From Paraburkholderia bannensis (GTDB taxonomy: Bacteria; Pseudomonadota; Gammaproteobacteria; Burkholderiales; Burkholderiaceae), in the NCBI RefSeq assembly GCF_014200455.1, contig NZ_JACHBW010000012.1, positions 124,001 to 188,000 on the forward strand: a DNA stretch of 64,000 bases, in the 5' to 3' direction. Shown one piece after another: positions 1 through 9,044 of the stretch (position 1 is its first letter; each line of letters begins with the position of its first letter). The notes under the pieces are model-generated. The model worked only from the letters and a program-made list of their open reading frames with translations. It did not search any database and was not told the DNA's origin. Made by a program: the position numbers and the translations under genes.

Positions 1-2016
1 GTCGTCAACGCCGGTTTCGTGTACGGCATGTTCGTGCCGCACGGCAAGTTCGGCGCCGAATCGAGCCCGCCCGTCGCGGGCACGGCCGGCACCGGCGACT
101 GGACCGCATACGGCCATTCGGCCGGCGGCGACCGCTTCGCGGGCTTCGCCCAGATCAACCGCGACAACGTGAAGAACCTTCAGGTCGCCTGGACGTTCCA
201 CACCGGCGACACGCCGCTCAGCCCGGACGGCGGCGGCTCGGAAGACCAGGAAACGCCGCTCCAGGTGGGCAAGACGCTGTTCCTGTGCTCGCCGCACAAC
301 ACGGTGATCGCCGTCGACGCCGCCAGTGGCGCCGAAAAATGGCGTCATGCGTTCCCGACCCAAACCACGGTCTGGGTGCGCTGCCGCGGCCTCGCCTACT
401 TCGACGCCGCGCAACCGCTCGTGCAGCCTACCGTGGCGGGCTCGACGCCGGTGTCGGCGATCGCCGCGCCGGGTGACTCCGCCGCCTGCCGTCGCCGCAT
501 CTACATGAACACGATCGATGCGAAGCTGGTCGCGCTCGACGCCGACAACGGCAAGCTCTGCGACGACTTCGGCGATCACGGCATCATCGATCTGAAGGCC
601 GGCCTGGGCAAGGCCAAGAGCCCGCTGTACCAGCTGACCTCGGCGCCAACCGTCGCGGGCACGACCCTGGTGGTAGGCGGGCGCGTTGCCGACAACGTCT
701 CGCTCGACATGCCGGGCGGCGTGATCCGCGGCTTCGACGTGATGACCGGCAAGATGAAGTGGGCGTTCGATCCGGGCAGCCCGCAAGACCACGCCGCGCC
801 GACAACCGGCAAGTCCTTCACGCGCTCGACCCCCAACGTGTGGGCGCCGATGACCTATGACGCGACCTCGAACACCGTCTACATGCCGGTGGGCAACGCC
901 GCGATCGACCTGTGGGGCGTCAAGCGCACGGCGCTCGACGAAAAGTACGGCGCCTCGATCCTCGCACTCGACGCGAGCACCGGCGCTGAAAAGTGGCACT
1001 TCCAGACCGTCCACCACGACCTCTGGGACTACGACGTGCCGATGCAGCCGACGCTGATCGACTTCCCGATGGACGACGGCAAAAAGGTGCCGGCGCTCAT
1101 CGTCGGCACCAAGATGGGCCAGTTGTTCGTGCTCGACCGTCTGACCGGCAAGCCGCTCACCAAGGTGATCGAGCAGCCCGTCAAGCCCGCGACGATCCCG
1201 AACGAGCCGTATTCGAAGACGCAGCCGCTGTCTGTGGGCATGCCGCAGATCGGCGCCGAAGTGCTCAAGGACGCCGACATGTGGGGCGTCACGCCGATCG
1301 ACCAGCTGATGTGCCGCATTTCGTTCCGCGGCATGCGCTACGACGGCCTGTTCACCGCGCCGGATACCGACTACGCGCTGAGCTTCCCGGGTTCGCTCGG
1401 CGGCATGAACTGGGGCGGTCTGTCGTACGACCCGAACGCCGGCATGATCTACGTGAACGACATGCGCCTGGGCCTGTGGGTCCATCTGGTGAAGGAAAAG
1501 CAGCGCGGCGGCCCCTCGGACGGCAACGAAGCCGTCAACGCGGGCATGGGCGCGGTGCCGCTGGGCGGCACGCCGTACTCGGTGACCAAGGACCGCTTCT
1601 TCTCGCCGCTGGGCATCCCTTGCCAGAAGCCGCCGTTCGGCAGCCTCACGGCCATCGACCTGAAGACGCGCAGCATCGCCTGGCAAGTGCCGCTTGGCAC
1701 GGTCAAGGACACGCGTCTGTATGGCGTGCAGATGCACATGCCCACGCCGATCGGCATGCCGACCATTGGCGGCTCGCTGACCACGGGCGGCGGCCTGGTG
1801 TTCTTCGCAGCCACCCAGGACTACTACCTGCGCGCGTTCGACAGCTCGACCGGCAAGGAGGTCTGGAAGGCCCGTCTGCCGGTGGGCAGCCAGGGCACGC
1901 CGATGAGCTACACGATCGACGGCAAGCAGTACATCGTGATCTCGGCAGGCGGCGCACGCCAGTCGCCGGATCGCGGCGACTACGTGATCGCCTACGCACT
2001 GCCGCAGACGCACTAG
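1..2016 (+). CDS. gcd: Membrane-bound PQQ-dependent dehydrogenase, glucose/quinate/shikimate family (5' truncated)
   Basis: Reading is open from the first base of the window, so this is the C-terminal 671 residues of a longer protein; the N-terminal membrane helices of the family (about 800 residues in total) lie outside. The visible part is the quinoprotein eight-bladed propeller with repeated Trp-docking motifs such as GAEKWRHAF, GKMKWAFDPGSP and GKEVWKARLPVGSQGTP, and the family motif WDYDVPMQPTLIDF. Enzymes of this family oxidise glucose, quinate or shikimate in the periplasm and pass electrons to ubiquinone. The pqq operon 3.6 kb downstream would supply the cofactor. Substrate cannot be decided from the sequence; glucose is the commonest case, so the symbol is tentative. 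Confidence 0.88.
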   Translation, partial: VVNAGFVYGMFVPHGKFGAESSPPVAGTAGTGDWTAYGHSAGGDRFAGFAQINRDNVKNLQVAWTFHTGDTPLSPDGGGSEDQETPLQVGKTLFLCSPHNTVIAVDAASGAEKWRHAFPTQTTVWVRCRGLAYFDAAQPLVQPTVAGSTPVSAIAAPGDSAACRRRIYMNTIDAKLVALDADNGKLCDDFGDHGIIDLKAGLGKAKSPLYQLTSAPTVAGTTLVVGGRVADNVSLDMPGGVIRGFDVMTGKMKWAFDPGSPQDHAAPTTGKSFTRSTPNVWAPMTYDATSNTVYMPVGNAAIDLWGVKRTALDEKYGASILALDASTGAEKWHFQTVHHDLWDYDVPMQPTLIDFPMDDGKKVPALIVGTKMGQLFVLDRLTGKPLTKVIEQPVKPATIPNEPYSKTQPLSVGMPQIGAEVLKDADMWGVTPIDQLMCRISFRGMRYDGLFTAPDTDYALSFPGSLGGMNWGGLSYDPNAGMIYVNDMRLGLWVHLVKEKQRGGPSDGNEAVNAGMGAVPLGGTPYSVTKDRFFSPLGIPCQKPPFGSLTAIDLKTRSIAWQVPLGTVKDTRLYGVQMHMPTPIGMPTIGGSLTTGGGLVFFAATQDYYLRAFDSSTGKEVWKARLPVGSQGTPMSYTIDGKQYIVISAGGARQSPDRGDYVIAYALPQTH

Positions 2017-2184
2017 GCAGCAACGCCGCAAACGCCTGATGTCCGGCCCGCAGGGGTGCGTAACACACGCGCCCCTGTTTCTTTCCCGGCCTCGCTTTTA
2101 ACTACTCGGTTCAAATAATTCTTCAGAATCCGGAATTGCCTGCCGCTGCGGCGGGCATCATCCGGATCGGTATCAGGGTTGACG

Positions 2185-3363
2185 ATGAAATCTGAACACT
2201 TTTTCTGGGGCGGCTCGCTGCTCCTGTGCGCCGCCGCCGTCGCGCAGCCGGCCATGGCTCAGAACAGCCTGACGCTGTACGGCAACGTTGACGAAGCGAT
2301 CTCGTACGCGAACAACCAGGGCGGCCATTCGAACGTCTACATGCGCAACGGCAATCTGCTCGCCTCGAAGTTCGGCTTCAAGGGCACGGAGCAACTGAGC
2401 GCCACGACCCGCGCGATTTTCGATCTGCAGGAAGGTTTCGATCCGGGCACCGGCGCACAGCAATCGGCCGGTCTGGCCTTCAACCGCTATGCCTTCGTCG
2501 GTCTGCAGGACAGCCGCCTGGGGACGCTGACCATGGGCCGCCAGTACACGCCGTACTACCTGCTCGCGGGCACGCTGGGCCCGGTCACGTACCTGACCGG
2601 TGCGACGGGCGCACACCCGGGCGACATCGATGGTTTCGATACGGACATCCGCGCGAATAGTTCGGTTACCTACACATCGCCTTCGATTTATGGCGTGCGC
2701 GGCAGCGTGCAATATGGCTTTGGCGGCGTGGCGGGCAGCATGAAGAGCGGCAGCATGTTCAGCGCGGCGCTGCGCTACGACGGCGGCCCGCTCTCCGTGG
2801 GTCTGGGCTACCTGCGCATGAACAACACGGAATACACAGGCGGCTTCGATCCCGGCGCCAGCGCCACGTTCCCGCATTCGACCATCAATACCGGCTATCT
2901 GTCGGCAAGCAACGTGCAGCACGCGGCGGCGCTGGCAACCTACACGTTCGGCAATCTGCTGATTGGCGTGAACTATTCGAACGTGATCTATCGTCCGGGC
3001 AGTCACTCGCTGTTCACCGATACCGCCGTGTTCAACACTTACGGCGCACTGGTGAGCTACCGCGTGAGCACGCCGATCGAGGTGTCGGGCGGCTATAGCT
3101 ATACGCGCGCCTCCAGCGCGAACGGCATTCACGATGCGGCGCGCTATCAGCAGGTTTCGCTGCGCGAGATGTATCACCTCTCGAAGCGCACCACGCTGTA
3201 CACCATTCAGGCGTATCAGCACGCTTCGGGTCATACGCTGGGCGCAAATGGCAGCGGCGATATCGTCGATGCGGTGGCGATGGTGGGCGATTCGCAGAAC
3301 ACCTCGGCGTCGTCCACGGGCAATCAGTTTGTCGCCATGTTTGGCATCGCTATCGCGTTCTAG
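2185..3363 (+). CDS. Outer membrane porin, Gram-negative OmpC-like family
   Basis: A 392-residue precursor that begins with a typical signal peptide (MKSEHFFWGG, hydrophobic core, cleavage near AMA-QN). The mature protein starts with NSLTLYGNVDEAISY, the first beta strand of betaproteobacterial trimeric porins. It contains the family motif GFKGTEQLS, the loop-3 entry LGTLTMGRQYTPYY, and ends in IAIAF, the C-terminal Phe used by the BAM machinery. An in-frame TTG six bases upstream is possible, but the ATG at 2185 gives the normal signal peptide and has AGGG 7-11 bases before it. It probably provides general diffusion of small hydrophilic solutes; its position directly behind a periplasmic dehydrogenase would fit substrate entry. 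It is closed by a strong terminator. Confidence 0.93.
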   Translation: MKSEHFFWGGSLLLCAAAVAQPAMAQNSLTLYGNVDEAISYANNQGGHSNVYMRNGNLLASKFGFKGTEQLSATTRAIFDLQEGFDPGTGAQQSAGLAFNRYAFVGLQDSRLGTLTMGRQYTPYYLLAGTLGPVTYLTGATGAHPGDIDGFDTDIRANSSVTYTSPSIYGVRGSVQYGFGGVAGSMKSGSMFSAALRYDGGPLSVGLGYLRMNNTEYTGGFDPGASATFPHSTINTGYLSASNVQHAAALATYTFGNLLIGVNYSNVIYRPGSHSLFTDTAVFNTYGALVSYRVSTPIEVSGGYSYTRASSANGIHDAARYQQVSLREMYHLSKRTTLYTIQAYQHASGHTLGANGSGDIVDAVAMVGDSQNTSASSTGNQFVAMFGIAIAF

Positions 3364-3401
3364 GCGGCGCTCCAGCACGCGTTTCGATTCGCGAATCTAA
3401 C

Positions 3402-3432
3402 GGTTTAAGCAACGCGTGGTTTAAGCAACGCG
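3402..3432 (+). repeat. Two tandem copies of a 16-bp unit
   Basis: GGTTTAAGCAACGCG occurs twice, separated by a single T, in the short spacer between the porin stop codon and its terminator. Nothing indicates a function; replication slippage is the simplest origin. Confidence 0.75.
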
Positions 3433-3453
3433 CGATATACCGCGCAATTCCAG

Positions 3454-3492
3454 GCAGCGATACGGGGCATCACCCGTCTCGCTGCTTTTTTT
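3454..3492 (+). terminator. Rho-independent terminator of the porin gene
   Basis: GCAGCGA then ACGGG pair with CCCGT then TCGCTGC around a GCATCA loop, with one T/C mismatch, and a run of seven T follows immediately. It lies 90 bases after the porin stop codon and would also separate the porin from the oppositely oriented DUF4148 gene. Confidence 0.9.
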
Positions 3493-3519
3493 ATGGCTGC
3501 GCGGACAAGCATGCAGCCA

Positions 3520-3819
3520 TCAGGTCTTGCGATGCAGTTTGAGGCAGTCCGCGCTGTAATCGGCGCTCAAGGCTTTCTGCGCGGCCTGCAGATCGGCGGG
3601 ATAGGTGCCTTCGTCGTCGCCAGGGCGATAGCCGCGCGCTTCGAGTTCGCCCAGTTCGTTCATCAGTTGCGCATGCGTGACCTTGCCGGGCGCCACGTGC
3701 CTGAACGGATAACCGCGGCATTGCGCCGGCGTGAGATGTAGCCCGGCGTGAGCAGTCAGGCTAACGGTCGCGGCGGCAAGCGCAGCAAGATATCGCAGGT
3801 TTGCTCCCATAGTGACCAT
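3520..3819 (-). CDS. Small secreted DUF4148-type protein
   Basis: A 99-residue protein with an N-terminal signal peptide (hydrophobic LAALAAATVSLTAHA, cleavage near AHA). The mature part carries the pattern of the DUF4148 family common in Burkholderiaceae: a THAQLMNELGELEARGY helix followed by a YPADLQAAQKAL helix. A second start codon nine bases in (3810) is equally possible; neither has a convincing ribosome binding site. It is probably periplasmic; the role of the family is unknown. It lies alone, convergent with the porin. Confidence 0.8.
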   Translation of the reverse strand: MVTMGANLRYLAALAAATVSLTAHAGLHLTPAQCRGYPFRHVAPGKVTHAQLMNELGELEARGYRPGDDEGTYPADLQAAQKALSADYSADCLKLHRKT

Positions 3820-4021
3820 CCGGAAAAGCTCGTCGAGTTGACGTCGTGAGCGACGTGTCGAGTCGAGAGCTTAGGCGAGCGCGGGTATGGCAACGCCATC
3901 GCTCAGATGTCAGTTTTTTTAAGTGATGCAATGCCGGACAAAGGCTTGTGACAGCGGCAATTCCGGCAGCGTACGCACGCGTATCGCCCATCAATCGTCA
4001 ATGTTGACTATCCTGATCGAC

Positions 4022-5311
4022 ATGCCGACCTACCTGAGTTCCGCCGAAGCCGCCGCGCGTCTGAGCGTCTCGCGCCAGACGCTCTACGCCTATGTGAGCC
4101 GCGGCCTGCTGCGTGCGCAAACCAACCCGGTCACGCGCGAAAGCCGCTATCTGGCCACCGAAGTCGAGCGGCTCGCCGCCAATCGCGCGCGCGGGCGCAA
4201 GCCGAAGGCAGTGGCGCGCGCGGCGCTCGACTGGGGAGCGCCCGTGCTCGAATCGGCCATCACGCTGATCGAAGACGGGCGGCTTTCGTATCGGGGCATC
4301 GACGCACTCGGTCTGGCAGCGCGCGCCAGCCTCGAAGAAGTGGCCGCATTGCTCTGGCAATGCGAAGCAAGCGCGGCATTCGCCACGCACGCACCGTCAA
4401 CGCCCGAGGTCTTCAAGGCGCTGCTCCAGCACTACCGCAAGCAGCGCGCGGAAGCCGCGATGTTGCCGCTCTTTTCGGTCGCAAGCGAAGACGCACCCAC
4501 CGCAATCTGGCAGTGCAACGCCGGGCGCCAGGCACAAGGCTGCGGCGATCTCGTGCGCCTGCTGGCGGCCTCCCTGCTGCGCGCTGCGCCCAACACCGCG
4601 CCGATCCACGAGCAATGCGCACGCGCCTGGGGCGTGGGTAAAGCGGGTGCGGAACTGATCCGCATGGCACTGGTGCTGTGCGCCGATCACGAGTTGAACG
4701 CGTCGAGTTTCGCCGCGCGCTGCATCGCATCAACCGACGCGAGCCTGCGCTCGGTGGTGATTGGCGGCCTGGCGGGGCTTTCTGGAGGGCGACATGGCGC
4801 GACCACGGCGCGCGGCGAGGCGCTGTGGGACGAACTCGGCGATATCGATCCTGAACGCAAGCTGCACGAGCGCCTTGCGCGCGGCGACGATCTACCGGGC
4901 TTCGGCCACCCCCTCTACCCCGATGGCGATGTGCGCGCCGCGTGGCTGCTCACGCGCACGCTGAAGCATCACCCTAAGTGGAAAAAACTGATCGACCTCG
5001 CCAGCGAACGGGTCGGTCAGCAGCCCTCGCTCGACCTCGCGCTCGTGGCGCTGCGGCGTCATCTGAATCTGCCGATGGGCGCCGCATTCGGGCTATTTGC
5101 GCTGGGCCGCTCGGTGGGCTGGATCGCTCACGGGCTCGAACAGCGGCAAAATCCGCATCTGATTCGCCCGCGCGCGGTGTACACGGGCGTACGTCCGCCC
5201 GCACGGGCCGCTGACGCCGCCAGCAAACACGCGCGCAAACGCCCACCCCACGCGCCGCGCGAAACCGCGCCCGGCCCGGACATGTTCACGACCTTGTTCA
5301 AGATTACGTAG
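4022..5311 (+). CDS. Citrate synthase family protein with N-terminal HTH domain
   Basis: The first 55 residues (YLSSAEAAARLSVSRQTLYAYVSRGLL) form a MerR/excisionase-like helix-turn-helix that normally contacts DNA. The remaining ~370 residues belong to the citrate synthase superfamily: GGRHGATTARGEALWDEL and the active-site stretch GFGHPLYPDGD are recognisable. The total of 429 residues matches annotated HTH-citrate synthase fusions of proteobacteria. ATG at 4022 is chosen because the HTH begins directly after it; in-frame ATGs at 4001 and 3923 exist, none with a clear ribosome binding site. Whether it is catalytic, regulatory or both is not known. The C-terminal tail is basic and low in complexity. 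Confidence 0.85.
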   Translation: MPTYLSSAEAAARLSVSRQTLYAYVSRGLLRAQTNPVTRESRYLATEVERLAANRARGRKPKAVARAALDWGAPVLESAITLIEDGRLSYRGIDALGLAARASLEEVAALLWQCEASAAFATHAPSTPEVFKALLQHYRKQRAEAAMLPLFSVASEDAPTAIWQCNAGRQAQGCGDLVRLLAASLLRAAPNTAPIHEQCARAWGVGKAGAELIRMALVLCADHELNASSFAARCIASTDASLRSVVIGGLAGLSGGRHGATTARGEALWDELGDIDPERKLHERLARGDDLPGFGHPLYPDGDVRAAWLLTRTLKHHPKWKKLIDLASERVGQQPSLDLALVALRRHLNLPMGAAFGLFALGRSVGWIAHGLEQRQNPHLIRPRAVYTGVRPPARAADAASKHARKRPPHAPRETAPGPDMFTTLFKIT

Positions 5312-5643
5312 CCTTCGGCCGCTCACGACTCGTTCTCATGGTGGTGCGGCGCGAATATTGCCACATACGAAATAACGTGTTTCGTGCGCCGTTTCACGTG
5401 CGCTTTCATAGTTTGATCCGGTTTTTGAAGGCTTTGCGCTGCGTGCGAGCCGTCGCGATGCGCGCAAATTTGATACGATACGCGCGAGGAGAATGGCGGC
5501 GCATCCGGTGTCGTCGTGCCACTGGCGTGCAGTTCATTCCGCCTGTCGCACGAACCCTGCAGCAGCCGCTCTTTCCCGTATCGCCCGGTGTGTCCGCTTT
5601 GCCGGACGTCCGCCTGCCCATCCATTATTCAAGGAGTTTTGCC
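5312..5643. other. Intergenic region before the pqq operon
   Basis: This 332-base stretch separates the HTH-citrate synthase gene from pqqA. I see no convincing coding sequence. It must hold the pqq promoter. The only firm signal is the AAGGAG ribosome binding site at 5631-5636; I could not assign a good -35/-10 pair. Confidence 0.5.
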
Positions 5644-5715
5644 ATGTGGACCAAGCCCGCTTACACCGATCTGCGTTTCGGTTTTGAAATCACGATGTAC
5701 ATTTCGAACCGTTAA
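5644..5715 (+). CDS. pqqA: PQQ precursor peptide PqqA
   Basis: A 23-residue peptide, MWTKPAYTDLRFGFEITMY plus four more residues. It carries the conserved Glu15 and Tyr19 in the ExxxY arrangement whose side chains are joined by PqqE/PqqD and become the PQQ skeleton. The start is fixed by the ribosome binding site AAGGAG seven bases upstream. Its length (22-24 residues in the family) and position ahead of pqqB-E make the call firm. A stem-loop follows before pqqB, so the short upstream message is probably made in excess of the enzyme genes. Confidence 0.97.
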   Translation: MWTKPAYTDLRFGFEITMYISNR

Positions 5716-5748
5716 TTCGCAGCGTCAGTATCCTCTCGCAGGATCCTC

Positions 5749-5772
5749 ATAGCCCCGGCCCGCCGGGGCTAT
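5749..5772 (+). terminator. Stem-loop between pqqA and pqqB (attenuator or RNA stabiliser)
   Basis: ATAGCCCCGG and CCGGGGCTAT form a perfect 10-bp stem with a CCCG loop, followed by TTATC rather than a long T run. It lies 33 bases after the pqqA stop and 39 bases before pqqB. Such a hairpin can give partial termination or protect the pqqA message. Confidence 0.75.
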
Positions 5773-5811
5773 TTATCTGGCGCGTTCTATCCGCAGCCTG
5801 GTTTAGCAAGC

Positions 5812-6723
5812 ATGCATATTCATATTCTCGGCTCCGCAGCCGGCGGCGGCTTTCCTCAGTGGAACTGCAATTGCGCGAACTGCGCGGGCTTCCGTAATGG
5901 CCGCCTCAACGCGAAGGCGCGCACGCAATCGTCGATTGCCGTCTCCGACGACGGCGAATCCTGGATTCTCTGCAACGCCTCGCCCGATATCCGCGCCCAG
6001 CTGCAGGCCTTCGCGCCCATGCAGCCAGGCCGCGCGCTGCGCGACACCGGCATCGCCGCAATCGTGCTGATGGACAGCCAGATCGACCACACCACCGGCC
6101 TGCTGATGCTGCGCGAAGGCTGTCCGCACGAAGTCTGGTGCACCGATATGGTCCATGAAGACCTGAGCACCGGCTTTCCGATCTTCCCGATGCTCACGCA
6201 CTGGAACGGCGGCCTGCGCTGGAACCCCATCGTCTCGGGCGAGCCGTTCACGATTGCCGCGTGCCCGAATCTGCGCTTCACGCCGTTCGCGCTGCGCAGC
6301 GCCGCGCCGCCCTATTCGCCGCATCGGCACGATCCGCACGAGGGCGACAACATCGGCCTCGTGATCGAAGACATGCGCACCGGCGGCAAGCTGTTTTACG
6401 CGCCGGGCCTGGGTGAAGTGGATGAAGCGCTGCTCGCGCGCATGCACGAAGCCGATTGCCTGCTGGTGGACGGCACGCTCTGGCACGACGACGAAATGCA
6501 GCGCCGCGGCGTGGGCACGCGCACGGGTCGCCAGATGGGCCACCTCGCGCAGAGCGGCCCCGGCGGCATGCTCGAAGTGCTCGATCGATTCCCGAACGCG
6601 CGCAAGATTCTCACGCACATCAACAACACGAATCCGATCCTCGACGAAGACTCGGCGGAACGCGCCGAACTAGCACTGCGCCACGTCGAAGTGGCCTTCG
6701 ACGGCATGAGCATCGATCTGTAA
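5812..6723 (+). CDS. pqqB: PQQ biosynthesis protein PqqB
   Basis: 303 residues of the metallo-beta-lactamase fold, the normal PqqB length. It starts MHIHILGSAAGGGFPQWNC and contains the CNCANC cysteine motif that binds structural zinc, DSQIDHTTGLL in place of the usual hydrolase HxHxDH motif, and the C-terminal ILTHINNTNP segment. PqqB is thought to act as an iron-dependent hydroxylase on the Glu-Tyr derived intermediate, in the cytosol, before PqqC. First enzyme gene of the operon after pqqA. Confidence 0.96.
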   Translation: MHIHILGSAAGGGFPQWNCNCANCAGFRNGRLNAKARTQSSIAVSDDGESWILCNASPDIRAQLQAFAPMQPGRALRDTGIAAIVLMDSQIDHTTGLLMLREGCPHEVWCTDMVHEDLSTGFPIFPMLTHWNGGLRWNPIVSGEPFTIAACPNLRFTPFALRSAAPPYSPHRHDPHEGDNIGLVIEDMRTGGKLFYAPGLGEVDEALLARMHEADCLLVDGTLWHDDEMQRRGVGTRTGRQMGHLAQSGPGGMLEVLDRFPNARKILTHINNTNPILDEDSAERAELALRHVEVAFDGMSIDL

Positions 6724-6815
6724 CACGCTTGCGGCGCGCGCGAAAGCACCGCGCCACCCTGCATCATGCTGCTGCCGTTATCGCGCAGCAGCCCTCATTG
6801 GAATTGGACCGAATC

Positions 6816-7568
6816 ATGAGCCAGGCCGCCCTCACTCCCGAGCAATTCGAACAGGCCCTGCGCGCCAAAGGCGCGTTCTATCACATCCACCACCCGTATC
6901 ACGTGGCGATGTACGAAGGCCGCGCGACCCGCGAACAGATCCAGGGGTGGGTCGCGAACCGCTTCTACTACCAGGTCAATATACCGATGAAGGACGCGGC
7001 GATTCTCGCCAATTGTCCCGACCGCGAAGTACGCCGCCAGTGGATCCAGCGTCTGCTCGATCACGACGGCGCGCCCGGCGAAGATGGGGGCATCGAAGCC
7101 TGGCTGCGCCTAGGCGAATCCGTCGGTCTCGATCCCGCGCAACTGCGCTCGCAGGAACTGGTGCTGCCGGGCGTGCGCTTCGCCGTGGATGCGTATGTGA
7201 ATTTCGCACGCCGCGCGAGCTGGCAGGAAGCCGCCAGCAGTTCGCTCACCGAATTGTTCGCCCCGCAGATTCACCAGTCGCGCCTGGACACCTGGCCCAC
7301 GCACTATCCGTGGATCGATCCGCGCGGCTACGAGTATTTCCGCTCGCGTCTGGGCCAGGCGCGCCGCGACGTGGAGCACGGCCTGCAGATCACGCTGCAG
7401 CACTACACGACTTTTGAAAGCCAGCAGCGTATGCGGGAAATCCTGCAATTCAAGCTCGACATTCTCTGGACCATGCTCGACGCGATGTCGATGGCGTACG
7501 AACTGGGCCGCCCGCCCTATCATACGGTCACGAACGAACGCGTCTGGCACAAGGGAATCGCACTCTGA
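6816..7568 (+). CDS. pqqC: Pyrroloquinoline-quinone synthase PqqC
   Basis: 250 residues, all-helical haem-oxygenase-like fold. The segments HIHHPYHVAMYEGR, GWVANRFYYQVNIPMKDAAI and LDHDGAPGEDGGIEAWLRL match PqqC, the cofactorless oxidase that carries out ring closure and the final eight-electron oxidation to PQQ. ATG at 6816 is chosen because MSQAALTPEQFEQAL is the normal N-terminus; reading remains open further upstream, but only as a shadow of pqqB. It sits 92 bases after pqqB and 11 bases before pqqD. Confidence 0.96.
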   Translation: MSQAALTPEQFEQALRAKGAFYHIHHPYHVAMYEGRATREQIQGWVANRFYYQVNIPMKDAAILANCPDREVRRQWIQRLLDHDGAPGEDGGIEAWLRLGESVGLDPAQLRSQELVLPGVRFAVDAYVNFARRASWQEAASSSLTELFAPQIHQSRLDTWPTHYPWIDPRGYEYFRSRLGQARRDVEHGLQITLQHYTTFESQQRMREILQFKLDILWTMLDAMSMAYELGRPPYHTVTNERVWHKGIAL

Positions 7569-7579
7569 ACACCGGGACC

Positions 7580-7873
7580 ATGATGAATACGATGAACACG
7601 CCCTTCGACCGCACTCTCAAACCCGTCTGGCGACGCGGTTACCGCTTCCAGTTCGAGCCCGCACAGAACGCGCACGTCCTGCTCTATCCTGAAGGCATGA
7701 TCAAGCTGAACGACAGCGCCGCCGCCATTGGCGGGCTGATCGACGGCGAGCGCAACGTCGCGGCCATCGTCGCGCATCTGGACACGCAGTTTCCGGGCGT
7801 GCCCGAACTGGGCGAAGACGTCGAGCAGTTCATGCTGGTCGCCCGCGAAAAGCACTGGATCGATCTTGTCTGA
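7580..7873 (+). CDS. pqqD: PQQ biosynthesis peptide chaperone PqqD
   Basis: 97 residues with the winged-helix RiPP recognition element fold: RRGYRFQFEPAQNAHVLLYP and GMIKLNDSAAAIGGLIDGER are characteristic. PqqD binds the PqqA peptide and presents it to the radical SAM enzyme PqqE. Two adjacent ATGs and a third downstream are possible starts. The last eight bases overlap pqqE, indicating translational coupling of the two partners. Confidence 0.95.
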   Translation: MMNTMNTPFDRTLKPVWRRGYRFQFEPAQNAHVLLYPEGMIKLNDSAAAIGGLIDGERNVAAIVAHLDTQFPGVPELGEDVEQFMLVAREKHWIDLV

Positions 7874-9044
7874 CGAACCCCTCACAACCGGCGCAATCAG
7901 CGCTGCCGCGCCGGCCAGCACCCAGCCCGCCGTGGGCCTGCCCCTGTGGCTGCTCGCGGAGGTGACGTACCGTTGCCCGCTGCAATGCCCGTACTGCTCG
8001 AATCCGCTCGATTTCGCGCGCCAGGGCGAGGAGTTGAGCACGGCGCAATGGATTCGCGTGATGACCGAAGCGCGCCAGATGGGCGCCGCGCAGATCGGCT
8101 TTTCCGGCGGCGAGCCGCTGGTGCGCAAGGATCTCGCCGAGCTGATCGGCGAGGCCCGCAAGCTCGGTTATTACACCAATCTCATCACCTCGGGCATCGG
8201 CCTGAACGAGCAGAAGCTCGCCGATTTTCAGCGCGCCGGACTCGACCACATCCAGATCAGCTTCCAGTCGAGCGACGAGGAAGTGAACAACATGCTGGCT
8301 GGCTCGCACAAGGCGTTCGCGCAGAAGCTTGCGATGGCGCGTGCAGTGAAGGCGCATGGCTACCCGATGGTGCTGAACTTCGTCACGCACCGCTACAACA
8401 TCGACGACATCGACCGCATCATCGAGCTGTGCATCGCGCTCGAAGCCGATTTCGTCGAGCTGGCCACCTGCCAGTTCTATGGCTGGGCCAAGCTCAACCG
8501 GGCGATGCTGCTGCCCACGCGCGAACAGCTCGAACGCGCCGAGCGCATCACCAACGAATATCGCGCGAAGCTGGAGGCGAGCGGCAACCCCTGCAAGCTG
8601 ATCTTCGTGACGCCCGATTATTATGAAGAGCGCCCGAAAGCCTGCATGGGCGGCTGGGGCAGTATCTTCCTGACGGTCACGCCGGATGGCACCGCGCTGC
8701 CCTGCCACGGCGCGCGCATGCTGCCGATCGAATTCCCCAATGTGCGCGATCACGATCTGCGCCACATCTGGTATGACTCGCCAGGCTTCAACCGTTATCG
8801 CGGCAACGCGTGGATGCCCGAACCGTGCCGCTCGTGCGATGAAAAGGAAAAGGACTTTGGCGGCTGCCGCTGCCAGGCCTTCATGCTGACCGGCGACGCC
8901 GCCAATACCGACCCCGTGTGCGGGAAATCGCCGGAACATCCCATCATCCTGCAAGCGCGCAAAGAAGCCGAACAACCCGTTCAACCGATCCAGCAACTCA
9001 TCTTCCGCAATGACAGGAACTCCCGCGAACTCGGCAAACCCTGA
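7866..9044 (+). CDS. pqqE: PqqA peptide cyclase PqqE, radical SAM/SPASM enzyme
   Basis: 392 residues starting at a TTG codon inside the end of pqqD. The radical SAM cluster motif CPLQCPYC is followed by the AdoMet-binding FSGGEPL. The C-terminal SPASM region has the auxiliary-cluster cysteines in KACMGGWG, LPCHGARML and EPCRSCDEKEKDFGGCRC. PqqE makes the carbon-carbon bond between Glu15 and Tyr19 of PqqA, with PqqD as partner. The TTG start is supported by the overlap and by the lack of another start before the conserved LWLLAEVTYRC. Its 3' end overlaps the next gene by 35 bases. Confidence 0.96.
   Translation: MSDEPLTTGAISAAAPASTQPAVGLPLWLLAEVTYRCPLQCPYCSNPLDFARQGEELSTAQWIRVMTEARQMGAAQIGFSGGEPLVRKDLAELIGEARKLGYYTNLITSGIGLNEQKLADFQRAGLDHIQISFQSSDEEVNNMLAGSHKAFAQKLAMARAVKAHGYPMVLNFVTHRYNIDDIDRIIELCIALEADFVELATCQFYGWAKLNRAMLLPTREQLERAERITNEYRAKLEASGNPCKLIFVTPDYYEERPKACMGGWGSIFLTVTPDGTALPCHGARMLPIEFPNVRDHDLRHIWYDSPGFNRYRGNAWMPEPCRSCDEKEKDFGGCRCQAFMLTGDAANTDPVCGKSPEHPIILQARKEAEQPVQPIQQLIFRNDRNSRELGKP

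Noticed and set aside
2173..3378. 401-codon minus-strand frame over the porin
   Set aside because: The plus-strand product is a complete porin with signal peptide and terminal Phe; the antisense frame has none of these.
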